From Calothrix sp. PCC 7716 (lineage in GTDB: Bacteria > Cyanobacteriota > Cyanobacteriia > Cyanobacteriales > Nostocaceae), in the NCBI RefSeq assembly GCF_019977735.1, contig NZ_AP025018.1, forward strand, positions 496,001-560,000: a stretch of DNA of 64,000 bases, in the 5' to 3' direction. Below are positions 17,472 to 27,473 of this stretch, one piece after another. Position 1 is the first letter of the stretch. Each line of letters begins with the position of its first letter. A program made the translations under genes and the position numbers. A model generated the notes under the pieces. The model ran no database searches, was not told the origin of the DNA, and saw only the letters and a program-made list of their open reading frames with translations.

Positions 17472-19328
17472 TTATATTGCAACAAAACCTGCCTCTTCAA
17501 TCACTTTCCGACGTGGCGCCGTTTTAAGTAGCTTAATATAAGCAGTACCCACTTGCTTTGAAATCGGATTATTTTGATTGTAAATGACAAAGAGCCGGTT
17601 TGTAAGCGGGTATGTTTCATTTTTAAATGCAGCAACATTCGGTTTATTTCGATTTGTAGGTGTACATTTTGCCAAGGGTACTAGTGGCTTTTTATAGGGA
17701 GATACTAAATTTGAAGAGTTTGTACCAATAGCTAAAGCTTTTCCTTGACATTGACGAGCTAAATGTGCAGATGAAACTAGAAAAATACCGTTTTCATCAC
17801 GAAATACCTTTACCATTCCTTCAGTAATACCTGGAGCATTCTCTATTTTATTCACATCTTCACGAAGTTCATTACCTCCCAAAACCTTAAGTTTTAATAT
17901 TTCATTAACACTAGAATTGCTTCCTTCATAAATATTTATTTTATTTATTTTTAAACTATTTGCGACTCCAACTTGATTCCAATTATTAATTTTACCTGTC
18001 AGAATATCACGAAGTTGATTAATGGTTAAACCATCAATTGGTAAATTTTGATTAACTCCAACAGCAATTCCATCAATTGCGATAGGTTCTTCTACTAACA
18101 GCGCTCCCTGACTTTGAGCTTGTTTATTTTCTTCATCTGAAATATTACGAGAAGAAATGGCAAAATTAACCTGTTTTTTCAATAATGATTGAATTCCATA
18201 TCCTGAACCTGGTCTATTTCCCGGACGAGGTGAAAAATTCAATTTAAACTGAGGACAAGTATTTTCAATACTTTTTTCTACATCATCCCTAAAAAGTTGC
18301 CAAGTAGTACTGCCACTATAGCTAAAGTTACCTTCTGGAACGCTGTTTAGTATACAAATTAAAGGAGAATCATTTGCGAAAACTGATAACATCGAAAATA
18401 AACTTACAATTGTAAAACCAGCTAAAATCCATTTGAAAAACTTTAAAATTTTTTTGTTTGCTTTTGTAGGTGAAATTTGGGTATCAGGAATTTGCGTTAA
18501 TCGTTGCTGCGGTTGATATTCAAGCTGTTCAAGTGCTTTTAGTACTTCAAATGCAGATTGATATCTTTGGCTTGACTGAATACGAACCATATTATTTAAA
18601 ACGTTTTTCAATCCAGTCGAAGCCTTTGTATTAACTAACTCATTTATATTATCATCAATATTTCTCGTTAATTTTCCGGGATGTACACCAGTCAAAGCTT
18701 GAATGGCAACAATACCCAAAGCATAAATATCACTACAAGGCAAAGGTCTTTTTTGGAGTTGTTCTAATGGCATGTAGTCAGGAGTGCCAATAGCTACCGT
18801 GCTTGGGTCATTTAAAGCTTCTTGAAATTTTTCTTTAACGGCGCCAAAATCAATTAAAACTATTTTATTATCTTTACTGCGTCTAATTAAATTTGCTGGT
18901 TTAATATCACGATGAATAACCCGATTATTATGATTATGAATAAAATCTAAAACTTTCAAAACTTGCTTTAACAAATCTATAACTTCAAATTCAGACAGCG
19001 TTCTTTCCAAAAAAATGTCTGTTAAAGTAGCTCCTTCAATATACTCTTGAACTAAATAAAATTCTTGATTCTCTTCAAAATAAGCATATAATTGAGGTAT
19101 TTGCTCGTGTTCATCACCCAATTCGCGAAGCGTTCTGGCTTCACGGTCAAACAATCTTCTTGTTATCTCTAAAACAGAAAAATTGATTTGTGGTCTAAGC
19201 CTTTTAACAACACACAAACAGTTGAAACGTTTTAAATCCTCTGCTTCATAAGTTTCGCCAAATCCTCCAATACCTAAAAGCCGAATGATTTTATAACATC
19301 CACCCAAAACAGTTCCAGGTACAAGCAT
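17472..19328 (-). CDS. Ser/Thr kinase fused to a PstS-like phosphate-binding domain
   Basis: A 618-residue membrane protein. The N-terminal Hanks-type kinase (about 12-265) has GIGGFGETYEA (glycine loop), K42, HRDIKPANLI (139-148) and IDFGAVKE (DFG at 160-162). A transmembrane helix lies at about 297-318 (FKWILAGFTIVSLFSMLSVF). The C-terminal half (about 330-618) resembles PstS/SphX phosphate-binding proteins: SGSTTWQLFRDDVE, NFAISSRNISDEE, EPIAIDGIAVGVN and LTINQLRDILTGKINNWNQVG. The layout suggests an extracytoplasmic ligand sensor driving a cytoplasmic kinase; ligand binding is inferred. It lies 33 bases upstream of the FAD monooxygenase on the same strand. Confidence 0.88.
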   Translation of the reverse strand: MLVPGTVLGGCYKIIRLLGIGGFGETYEAEDLKRFNCLCVVKRLRPQINFSVLEITRRLFDREARTLRELGDEHEQIPQLYAYFEENQEFYLVQEYIEGATLTDIFLERTLSEFEVIDLLKQVLKVLDFIHNHNNRVIHRDIKPANLIRRSKDNKIVLIDFGAVKEKFQEALNDPSTVAIGTPDYMPLEQLQKRPLPCSDIYALGIVAIQALTGVHPGKLTRNIDDNINELVNTKASTGLKNVLNNMVRIQSSQRYQSAFEVLKALEQLEYQPQQRLTQIPDTQISPTKANKKILKFFKWILAGFTIVSLFSMLSVFANDSPLICILNSVPEGNFSYSGSTTWQLFRDDVEKSIENTCPQFKLNFSPRPGNRPGSGYGIQSLLKKQVNFAISSRNISDEENKQAQSQGALLVEEPIAIDGIAVGVNQNLPIDGLTINQLRDILTGKINNWNQVGVANSLKINKINIYEGSNSSVNEILKLKVLGGNELREDVNKIENAPGITEGMVKVFRDENGIFLVSSAHLARQCQGKALAIGTNSSNLVSPYKKPLVPLAKCTPTNRNKPNVAAFKNETYPLTNRLFVIYNQNNPISKQVGTAYIKLLKTAPRRKVIEEAGFVAI

Positions 19329-19481
19329 GAGTTAAGAGTTAAGCCTAATTATATAAAAAAGTATACACGCATAGACTCATTTTACACTTAATTAAAAGGT
19401 AAAATTAGGCTTAACCATACGTTAACTAAGCGTTACGCACCAACTCTTAATAATGCCATTTTGAACGTAGTGTAGTAGACA

Positions 19482-20980
19482 TTATAACGGTGGCGCCGGA
19501 AGTGGTTTTGGTGGCGCCGACATTGGGTCTATACCACCTTGTCCGACTTCAAACTGGCTCATCATGTCATGGTCTTCGTGAACCATGTTATGGCAATGGT
19601 ACATATACTTACCGATGTGAGGTTTAAACTTGCCAATTATTCGCACAGTCTCGTTTTCACCAACATAGAAGACATCCTTCAAGCCACGTTCGTAAGCAAA
19701 AGGAGGCTGACCATTGCGGTCAAGAATTTGACCTTCAATAAGGTGAAGGTGAACAGGATGAAACCATAATCCTGAAGTGTTTTGTAGCTTCCAAATCTCC
19801 ACCTCTTCGAGTCGTGGGTTTGCGTCCACTCTATTTTTATCCCATCCCTTATCGTTGATGAGCCACATTCGGTTGCTCCGATCAAATATAAACTCGCGCG
19901 TTCTTACAGCATCTGATTCTGAAAGAAATGCAATATTGCGTAATGTGCTAGGAATAGAACTGTTATCAACTTCAGAACGCACAACATCAAAACGCATAAT
20001 CTTGTTTGTGTTGCCAGTATTATCGTTATTGGGGAGTCCTAGATTTTGCAGTTCTACTTGAGTTCCTATGAAGTATTTGGAAAAGTCAATAATCAAGTCA
20101 TATCGCTCTGCCATTCCAAGACGCATATCTTTAGTATTAACTGGTCTAGGCATTAACCCATCATCAGTACCAATGACAGTTATGTCATCCCCTGTACTCA
20201 GAGCTAGTTTGTAAGAGCGAGAAATTGATGCGTTTAACACGCGGAAGCGGTACTTACGGTTTGCAACTTCCATACGAGGCCAAGGAACACCGTTGACAGT
20301 AATTACCTCCCCCATCAAACTATGTTGAGCTTGGTCATCAAAAATGAGTGAACCATCAGCAGCGAATTTTTTATCGTGAATAATTAGAGGAATATCATAA
20401 TCTCCGGATGGGAGCGGCAAATTCAGTTCCTCATCATCCTGAACAATATACATCCCCGCCAAACCCATGTACGCATTGAAAGAAGTCTTTCCAAGTGCAT
20501 GGTCGTGGTACCACATAATAGAGGCAACGCTGTTTGGATATGATATACGTAATCTTTGTAAAACCCCGGAGATATCAAATCTTCAGCGTAGCCATCATAC
20601 TGAGGTTGGGATGGCATTCCATGCAAATGAACTGATGTATTTATACTAAGATTATTAATAAATCTGACAACAGATTGCCTATTCTTACGTTGTTTAATCG
20701 TGGGTCCGGGGAAGATACCGTTATAGCCCCAAATTTGAGTTCTTCGTCCTGGTAAAATCTCTAAGAGAGCTATCTGCATTGCTATCTCATAGTAGTCAGT
20801 GCTAGAATCGCTACGCACAGGGTTCAATACTGGTGGTTTACGAAAGGCAAGTCTAAACGGTTCTACTCGCTCATCAGTTCTTTGAGCATATCCCCGATAC
20901 TGAAGTCCTATAGGTAGCAAAATACCACCACCCGCAAGCGCTGCAATCTTTAATAATTCACGCCTAGTAACTTTCTTCAT
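19482..20980 (-). pseudogene. Multicopper oxidase with Tat signal, frameshifted
   Basis: Two overlapping frames form one multicopper oxidase of the bilirubin-oxidase/CotA type. The N-terminal frame (20,423-20,980) has a twin-arginine signal (MKKVTRRELLKIAALAGGG) and the first copper motif HLHG. The second (to 19,482) has WYHDHALGKT, HPVHLHLIEGQ and YHCHNMVHEDHDMM, covering type 1, 2 and 3 copper ligands. The frames change at about 20,536-20,547: adding one base there restores ...YVYHYPNSVASIMWYHDHAL. All copper motifs are otherwise intact, so this is either a recent loss, a programmed event or a base-call error. No partner genes; a 500-residue periplasmic enzyme if repaired. Confidence 0.85.
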
Positions 20981-21626
20981 GATTAACCTCCTTAATAAGG
21001 AAGCTGTATAAATTTGATTAGTTTAATTGTTTAATCATTGTTAAAAAATTTTAACAGTGTATTTTTTGTCACAGTGTAATTATTACAGAAATAAAATCAT
21101 GGCTTATTATACTTTTGTCAAGAAATCAAAATAAATATAAAGTTAGAAAAAACAGTTTTTAAAAATAAATTTTAAGATAAGTTACACTTCTCTCATTAAT
21201 ACCTTTTTAACCACACTTGTTAATGAGATGTAAGGGTGTAAGGGAAAATAGTATTTTTTGATTCTTAAAGACAGATTTATGGAGTATATTGGTGGTCAAA
21301 AGCTGAAAATCTTTATTTAAAACCATTTTTGATTAAATATGTACTAAATACTCAAAAATTTATACTTTTTATCAAAAATAATCTTAGTTGCAGTAAAAGC
21401 TAATTATTGAGAAAAACGGGCAAATATTTAATAAAACTTTATTTTCTCAAACCACTATTGTTAATTTTATTAAATAAAAACAAATGTATTCAATTTTTAA
21501 ATTTTGTAAAGATTTTATTTTTTAAGAAAAAAATATCAAAAAATGTGTCAATAAAATTGCGGAAAGGTAGAGTATGTGTACTGACGCTCTCATTCGCACC
21601 ACCTTCCACTCTTAGCTATAAGCGAT
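20981..21626. other. AT-rich intergenic region
   Basis: About 645 very AT-rich bases between the divergent or tandem minus-strand genes. I see no convincing gene, RNA or repeat. A short plus-strand frame at 21,407-21,643 lacks a ribosome site and family resemblance and is not called. Confidence 0.6.
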
Positions 21627-24341
21627 TCAATTTATATTACTAAGTTGCAATATCCAACGTCGAAATAACTCTACAACAATTCGCCATCGTCCCTGATGTT
21701 GCTCAACTACATCATGGCGTTGCAGTGCCATCAATGCTTCCATTATGGTAATATCGTTTGCATCAGTAATAAGTTGAGTGATTTCTTCTATGCCAAGACC
21801 TTCTTGATGTGGCGCCAAGACTAGCAGTATAGCTTGTTGTCCTGATGCACCTTGCATTGCTTGCCCCCAAACTCCATCAAAGTAGTAACGTCCTTGCTGG
21901 AAAAATACCGAGTTATCAACTACTGTCTCTACATCTTTTAATGTAAAAACAGGATTACGCTGGTGTTGCATTTCAAACACTTGGTCATTATAACGTCGCA
22001 CTAACTGAAACCCAAGTAACTGAACTAAAAAAGGTTGTCCGTGGGTAAGAGCATAGATTTCATCAAGAGCTTCTGGTGCATAGTCAAGAGGAAAATCATC
22101 GACACTAGGATTTGCTAAAATTACATGCGTTGCACTCAATTGCATGAAGCTAACTTTGATAGGTGGGATAAAACTAGCGTATAAAGGCTGAAAATAATCT
22201 GATGTCATCTCCTCTAAAGTGTGCAACCCTGCCAGCGCAAATCCTATTTTTGAGCTTGTCTGTATCCAACTACGAAGGTACTGCATAAAATTACTAGAAA
22301 TTTTACCAGCAACAATAAGCTCCTCAATTTTCTCAAACTCATCAAGGGCAATAATTAAACTTTGTTGTGATGTTTGTAAAGCATCCGCTACCCGCTCTAA
22401 ATAGCGTCGAAATGTCGGGTAGGGTAAATTTAATAAATCATCGTCGTTAGGCGCCTCAACATTTACAGCTTGTGAAATTGCATCACTCATTGCCATTAAA
22501 AACTCACCCTCAGCCTGAGCAATATCTCCGACTCCAAGTAAATTAACATACGCTACCTTTACTCCTGCACCAAGTCGCTGCGATAAATTGCGAAGTATCG
22601 AAGTTTTTCCCATACGTCGATGCCCGTAGAGTACTACCGACTGCATTTGAGTTCCCATTAACCAAAGTTCTTCAAGTTGACGCATAATATCTTGGCGCCC
22701 AACAAAAAATTCTTCTTCTACAGGGTCGCCAACAGTATAAGGATTTTTTACAGGCTTTGTAATTTCGATTTGTCCAACTTCCCTTGCTTGACGTTCAAGG
22801 GCTGTTTTCCAATTTTGCGCGATGTCAACTATTAACCCTCGTTCAGCTTCAGGTAATGTATCAGCATTATCTATTATTTGCGTAACTTCGCCAATAGCAC
22901 GGTTAAGAGCAAACGCGCGTGCTGCACGAGAAGTAGCATTTTGAATAATTTGGGTATTGTTTATAATACGACGAAAACTATGAAGTGCTTGCCAAGTAGT
23001 AGGGCGAAGTAAAGGTTCTGTAGGGAAAGCAGGAAGCGAAAGGGTAGATATGTTTGACAATGCTTTGACATCGTTACACATCATAAGAACTTCGGTGAGA
23101 GTATATATTTCTTCGCCATACAAGTAACAACGAACTATAGCAAAACATTGTTTTGCTTCTACAGGTTTTTTTTTATAGAGATTATAAAAGCCCTTTGCAG
23201 TGGCGTGCATAGGATGTAAGGTTGTAATATCATTTGTTTGTGCAGAAGCTAAAAGGCAATTAAGTAAATTCCAACCATGTGGAGATTCAATTAACTGGGT
23301 TAAGCGATATATAATTTGTTCTTCGGGTATTTCTATAAAAACTTTATTTAAAGCTTTAGCTACAGATGTAAATTGGAAAGAATATTGCAATAAATTTAGA
23401 ACATTATTCCATCCAATTTCCCAATCTTTTTGAAACCATTTTTTTATTTTTAAAGATAAAAATAAAGAAGGAATAGAACTTGTATTAAGAAAGTACAAGT
23501 ATTTTTCCCACCGACTCAATAATGTTATAATTAGATTTAATAAATAGGCATCAGGACGAAGTATAAAGAAAGTTAATCCAATTAAAACCCAAACCTCTGT
23601 CTCAGCACCTTTTGTTAAAGCTATTACTAGACCAGGAAAAATTCCTAATATCACGTATAGTGACAGCATATATCTATACTGAATGTCTATTCCTCCTGAT
23701 AGGCTCCACGCAAATGCCCACGATATAATTGGCATCCATCTCCATATTAATTTTAATAAATATCCGCAAGTTAAAAATATTAATAAATATGATATTAAGT
23801 TACTTATAAATGTTAAAATAAAAATATTTAAAAAAATATAAAATATTAGAATTAGTATCAAAATTACAACTATAAGCATAAAACTAGCTTCTCCTATAGT
23901 AGTTAGCATTAATACGCTTGAAGTTATAAAAAGTGGTAATGCAAGTAAAATTTGTTTCTTTAAAATCGTTAATAGAGAAGCTATAAATACAAATACTATT
24001 CCTTGGGCAAATAAGTTACGTTGAATGTCACTCGCAATTAATGATTCTAAACTTTTACGTAAGATTGATGTTTGATTAAACACATATGATAATCCTGATA
24101 CATTTGTGAAGAAATTTATAGAACGAACCACAAAGGACACAAAGGGCACAAAGAAAGATGGAAAAGAAATTTTTACGACTGATTTAGTGTTGCTATTTGT
24201 GTCTTGAGTATCAATATACCATTGCAATGCTTGAGGAAAGTAAAATACCCAGTAGAGTAAACGTAAATAATCAAGGGGATTCCATACCGAGAGTGGGCGC
24301 CTGAGTTTGGGTGCTAAGTCTAAACGAGGAACAGAGGTCAT
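21627..24341 (-). CDS. Membrane-anchored AAA/STAND-type ATPase
   Basis: A 904-residue protein. The N-terminal 260 residues are hydrophobic, with about eight membrane segments. A helical linker follows, then an ATPase of the archaeal/AAA_16-like type: NPYTVGDPVEEEFFVGR near 530, Walker A VVLYGHRRMGKTSILRNL near 573, Walker B LIIALDEFEKIEEL near 667, and a C-terminal winged-helix-like end (GLGIEEITQLI, ALQRHDVVEQHQGRWRIV). This architecture is known from predicted NTP-dependent conflict systems and is paired here with a protease-ATPase and a Trypco1 protein upstream on the same strand. Residues about 62-72 (FPSFFVPFVSF) are encoded by a dispersed repeat. Confidence 0.82.
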   Translation of the reverse strand: MTSVPRLDLAPKLRRPLSVWNPLDYLRLLYWVFYFPQALQWYIDTQDTNSNTKSVVKISFPSFFVPFVSFVVRSINFFTNVSGLSYVFNQTSILRKSLESLIASDIQRNLFAQGIVFVFIASLLTILKKQILLALPLFITSSVLMLTTIGEASFMLIVVILILILIFYIFLNIFILTFISNLISYLLIFLTCGYLLKLIWRWMPIISWAFAWSLSGGIDIQYRYMLSLYVILGIFPGLVIALTKGAETEVWVLIGLTFFILRPDAYLLNLIITLLSRWEKYLYFLNTSSIPSLFLSLKIKKWFQKDWEIGWNNVLNLLQYSFQFTSVAKALNKVFIEIPEEQIIYRLTQLIESPHGWNLLNCLLASAQTNDITTLHPMHATAKGFYNLYKKKPVEAKQCFAIVRCYLYGEEIYTLTEVLMMCNDVKALSNISTLSLPAFPTEPLLRPTTWQALHSFRRIINNTQIIQNATSRAARAFALNRAIGEVTQIIDNADTLPEAERGLIVDIAQNWKTALERQAREVGQIEITKPVKNPYTVGDPVEEEFFVGRQDIMRQLEELWLMGTQMQSVVLYGHRRMGKTSILRNLSQRLGAGVKVAYVNLLGVGDIAQAEGEFLMAMSDAISQAVNVEAPNDDDLLNLPYPTFRRYLERVADALQTSQQSLIIALDEFEKIEELIVAGKISSNFMQYLRSWIQTSSKIGFALAGLHTLEEMTSDYFQPLYASFIPPIKVSFMQLSATHVILANPSVDDFPLDYAPEALDEIYALTHGQPFLVQLLGFQLVRRYNDQVFEMQHQRNPVFTLKDVETVVDNSVFFQQGRYYFDGVWGQAMQGASGQQAILLVLAPHQEGLGIEEITQLITDANDITIMEALMALQRHDVVEQHQGRWRIVVELFRRWILQLSNIN
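24127..24157. repeat. ACCACAAAGGACACAAAG repeat inside a coding region
   Basis: A member of the ACCACAGAGACACAGAG family read in antisense by the membrane ATPase gene, where it encodes a Phe/Val-rich stretch in the N-terminal hydrophobic region. Confidence 0.7.
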
Positions 24342-24478
24342 TTTAAATTTGGGATTGAGTAAATGATTGTGTAAGTTAAATAATTTTCTGTATCATATAG
24401 GGTTGGGAATGAATGTAGAGACTAAATATGGTTAATCTCTACAAATGGTTTATTTTTGTTTAGGGACAGGCAAGATGC

Positions 24479-25786
24479 CTATCCTACGCTTTTATCTCGG
24501 TAATCGTTATAAAGACGATGGCACATTTGCATTACTTCTCTAGGATATCCACGACTAGCGGTTATAACCTTTGCGATATCTTCTTTGCTAAAATAAATCG
24601 GGTTGAATACCATACGTTGGTCTATGAACTTCTGGATAGTTTTTGCATCCCATAAGTTAATTGCCTCCTCAATACAAATTCCTTGAAAGGGTGAAGTCAT
24701 GCCAATTTCGTTGCTATCGGGGAATAGCTTGTTTAACGAAGTTGAGGCGCCAATAACTAATCTTAGTGGTGCATCACTACCTTCTGCTAACCCACGCAAC
24801 TGTGAGCGAACTTGGTTGGTAAAACCTTTCCATGCCATTTTTTCAATTTCGTCGAGGACAAGTAGAAGACGTTGTTGTTGCAACGCGCGCGTAAGAGTAT
24901 ATCCTTTACATTCCTTAATACCAATTTCGTAACAAAGAGCGGCGTAAAAATCTTTCTCGTCAGACACATGGTTTAAATTAAGGTAGATGGGTTTACGAGG
25001 TGTACAAAGCCGGATTTCTGCTTGCTGACAAATTGCCCATAATAGCGATGATTTTCCTATACCTCTTTCGCCAATAACAGCAACGCTACTGCCGCTATTT
25101 AGTGTCTCGAAAACACGGCTTAACTCCCGTTCTCGTCCAAAAAATTGACGCGGGTTTTCAACACGTCCATTTAGGGGTAAAAAAGGATTTGGTGGAATAT
25201 CAATTTTTGTTTGCTGTTGAGCAAGTGCAGGAAAAGTTGCGAAAATAACACTGGTAGGAACAGCACGTCCACCAAGGTCAAATTCAACATCGCGCGAGCG
25301 TTTAACTACACCACAGATTTTTCCAGTTTTTTGGTTGAGCAAGGGTGAACCACTAAACCCAGGACGTACTTGTCCGGCTTTAAACTTGAGTAAAGGTGGT
25401 TCATTACCATCAAATCCTTCACATACGAAAGTCGCTGGTTCACCATTTTCATATTCCCTGGTATAGCCAAAGGTATAGAGTTCATCGCCAACTGCAACAT
25501 GTTCACTTAAATTGACACAACTATGATTTATATGAGCGTTATTTAACCTAAGAAGCGCCAGGTCTACAGTCTCAGGGTTTGTTGGTAACGACTCAATGAT
25601 GGCTATATATTTCTGGTTTTGCCACCACATTAGAATTGGTTGTTGTTGGGTATATGCTGCTTTTACTACATGAAAACAAGTAAGAATCAATCCTGGTGAT
25701 ACAAAAAAACCCGTTCCCAATTCATCATCTGCACCCTGCAACCGCACCGTACATTCACTGAGATTTGCTGCTAACGAATCATCCAT
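24479..25786 (-). CDS. Trypsin-like protease fused to a STAND/AAA NTPase
   Basis: A 435-residue fusion. The trypsin-like domain (1-190) has the full triad: H39 in LILTCFHVVKA, D75 in PETVDLALLRL and S145 in RPGFSGSPLLN. The NTPase domain follows from about 200: NPRQFFGREREL, Walker A AVIGERGIGKSSLL (236-249) and Walker B RLLLVLDEIEKMAW (D312/E313), ending with a helical lid (ASRGYPREVMQMCHRL). Fusions of this kind, next to Trypco domains, are described as predicted conflict/immune systems in which NTPase sensing activates the protease. The gene lies 69 bases after the Trypco1 gene and 137 bases before the membrane ATPase. The stop codon is inside a dispersed repeat. Confidence 0.87.
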   Translation of the reverse strand: MDDSLAANLSECTVRLQGADDELGTGFFVSPGLILTCFHVVKAAYTQQQPILMWWQNQKYIAIIESLPTNPETVDLALLRLNNAHINHSCVNLSEHVAVGDELYTFGYTREYENGEPATFVCEGFDGNEPPLLKFKAGQVRPGFSGSPLLNQKTGKICGVVKRSRDVEFDLGGRAVPTSVIFATFPALAQQQTKIDIPPNPFLPLNGRVENPRQFFGRERELSRVFETLNSGSSVAVIGERGIGKSSLLWAICQQAEIRLCTPRKPIYLNLNHVSDEKDFYAALCYEIGIKECKGYTLTRALQQQRLLLVLDEIEKMAWKGFTNQVRSQLRGLAEGSDAPLRLVIGASTSLNKLFPDSNEIGMTSPFQGICIEEAINLWDAKTIQKFIDQRMVFNPIYFSKEDIAKVITASRGYPREVMQMCHRLYNDYRDKSVG

Positions 25787-25855
25787 ATGTTTCTGGCGTT
25801 ACCAGTGTTTGTAAGCAAAGCGTAAGTTAAGAAAGCATTTTCACTGAGATAGCTG

Positions 25856-26170
25856 TTATGTTGTCGGTTTGTTCTCCCACTCCATAGTTATTTTTAAGTT
25901 TCCTTTCTTTTCGCCGCTTACTAGTAATGTTAGTATTTCACCACTCTTTACTGTCACCTCTAAACCAAACTCTATTGCTACTTTATCCGGTTTGATTTTT
26001 TCTACCGTTGTCGCAACTTGGGTTGCAATTGCTTCTATAGCATCAGTTACAGGCTTAAAAGACAAAAACTTACTCGAAACATCTTCTTCACCTCCAAGCG
26101 TGCGTGCTTCTACTAATAACGTTAGTGTATCTGTTACCTTAACAGGAATAACTTTGGTTCGCGGCTCCAT
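25856..26170 (-). CDS. Trypsin-co-occurring domain 1 (Trypco1) protein
   Basis: A 104-residue protein matching the trypsin-co-occurring domain 1 family (CU044_2847-like): KVIPVKVTDTLTLLVEA at the start, a central helix IEAIATQVATTVEKIKPDK, then VAIEFGLEVTVKSGE and the terminal strand GNLKITMEWENK. Such domains are thought to be substrates, regulators or guards of the linked protease (established only by genomic association). It is the first gene of the minus-strand unit followed by the trypsin-NTPase fusion. Confidence 0.85.
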   Translation of the reverse strand: MEPRTKVIPVKVTDTLTLLVEARTLGGEEDVSSKFLSFKPVTDAIEAIATQVATTVEKIKPDKVAIEFGLEVTVKSGEILTLLVSGEKKGNLKITMEWENKPTT

Positions 26171-26681
26171 GATTTTACCTAGATAAATATACTGGTATTA
26201 TTATGTACTCTTAACTATTACTTAATATGTGATTAGCATCACAGCGTACATTTTATACGACTAATGTACGTATATATTTTTGCTTTTTCAGTGTCTTCAG
26301 CATTCTAGAATAACGGAGACTATACAGTCAAACAGTCTCTCTGTAAAGAATAAGGTGTAATCTTATAAATTTATAACAAAATCTTAGTCTGACGTTATTT
26401 TAATTACTTTAATTTACGTATTTTCATTTAAGTAATATTACGCAATAACTCTAGGCTTCATATGCTTTATTAAATCTTGTTGTGAGGTTCACAATATTTT
26501 TTTGAATATATAATCCGTATTTATACGTAATACCACCCAAGCACACTTCTGATAAATATCTAATTTTGTTACAACTATTTCGTATTTTAAAAATCAAGTA
26601 TAGTAATTAATTACTATCAACAATATGAAAAAGTGGCGCCGTAAAATTAAAATGTAAATTAACAGCAAGTTATGATAGCTT
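26171..26681. other. Intergenic leader of the Trypco operon
   Basis: About 510 AT-rich bases. The only feature I can support is the CRP-type palindrome at 26,228-26,243; the remainder shows nothing recognisable. Confidence 0.6.
26228..26243. promoter_or_regulatory. Perfect CRP/SyCRP1-type palindrome
   Basis: TGTGA-TTAGCA-TCACA exactly fits the CRP-family consensus TGTGA(N6)TCACA used by cyanobacterial SyCRP1. The near edge is 58 bases upstream of the Trypco1 start codon, a distance compatible with direct promoter control by cAMP-CRP. Confidence 0.6.
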
Positions 26682-26831
26682 ATGACACGTACTTCAAAAT
26701 TGGAACAAGTGATAGAAAGTGTAGAAGCATTATCATTGGAAGAGTTATAACTAGAAGTCATAAAACAATGACATTGCCGTAAAAAGACCTACATTTCCTG
26801 ATAAAGTGAGGTGTCCTAAATTTTTGCGTAA

Positions 26832-27473
26832 ATGTTGAAGTATGTACCACCAAGAGTGGCTGCTGCCCAACTGGGAGTTTGCAGCAAAACCCTTGAACGC
26901 TGGGAATCAGAGGGAAAAATCAAATCCTACCGAACCCAAGGAGGTCAAAGAAGATACGACATCGATTCAGTTATCGCTTCTTCACCTGCCTCTAAACCCA
27001 CCGTCCTCTACGCTAGAGTTTCCAGCCATAGTCAAAAAGCTGACTTGCTTCGACAGATTGAGTTTCTTATCTCTCGTTACCCCAGTTGCGAAGTCGTTAG
27101 AGACATCGGGAGTGGACTCAACTTCAAAAGAAAAGGTTTGCTTGCCTTACTGGAACGAATTTTGTCAGGTGATGTCGGAATGGTTGTCGTTGCCAACAAA
27201 GACCGACTTTGCAGATTCGGGTTCGATCTTATCTCATGGATCGCAGACCGCAGTGGGTGTAAAATTTTGGTTCTCAACAACCACGTACTTAGCCCAGAGC
27301 GAGAGATGCTGGAGGATGTTCTTGCCATCATCCATGTGTTCTCTTGTAAATTATATGGACTCAGAAAGTACAAACAAAAAATTAAAGAAGACTCTGACTT
27401 ACCGAGTTTATCCAAAGGGAAAAACGAAGAAAATATGGATGCTGAGGATACACGCATACCGCAAAGTTTATAA
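26832..27473 (+). CDS. tnpA: IS607 serine recombinase TnpA
   Basis: A 213-residue IS607-type transposase. A MerR-like helix-turn-helix (YVPPRVAAAQLGVCSKTLER, with KSYRTQGGQRRYD) precedes a resolvase catalytic domain starting PTVLYARVSSHSQKADLLRQ, in which the Ser of RVSS is the nucleophile; GSGLNFKRKGL and VVANKDRLCRFGFDL follow. The C-terminal 25 residues overlap the start of tnpB in another frame. Motifs appear intact. Confidence 0.92.
   Translation: MLKYVPPRVAAAQLGVCSKTLERWESEGKIKSYRTQGGQRRYDIDSVIASSPASKPTVLYARVSSHSQKADLLRQIEFLISRYPSCEVVRDIGSGLNFKRKGLLALLERILSGDVGMVVVANKDRLCRFGFDLISWIADRSGCKILVLNNHVLSPEREMLEDVLAIIHVFSCKLYGLRKYKQKIKEDSDLPSLSKGKNEENMDAEDTRIPQSL

Noticed and set aside
21407-21643. 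Plus-strand coding frame of 78 residues
   Set aside because: Very AT-rich, lysine/leucine-rich by composition, no ribosome site and no family resemblance.
26842-27354. N-terminal 171 residues of the longest tnpB frame
   Set aside because: This part is a shadow of the recombinase gene in another frame; real TnpB similarity starts at 27,355.
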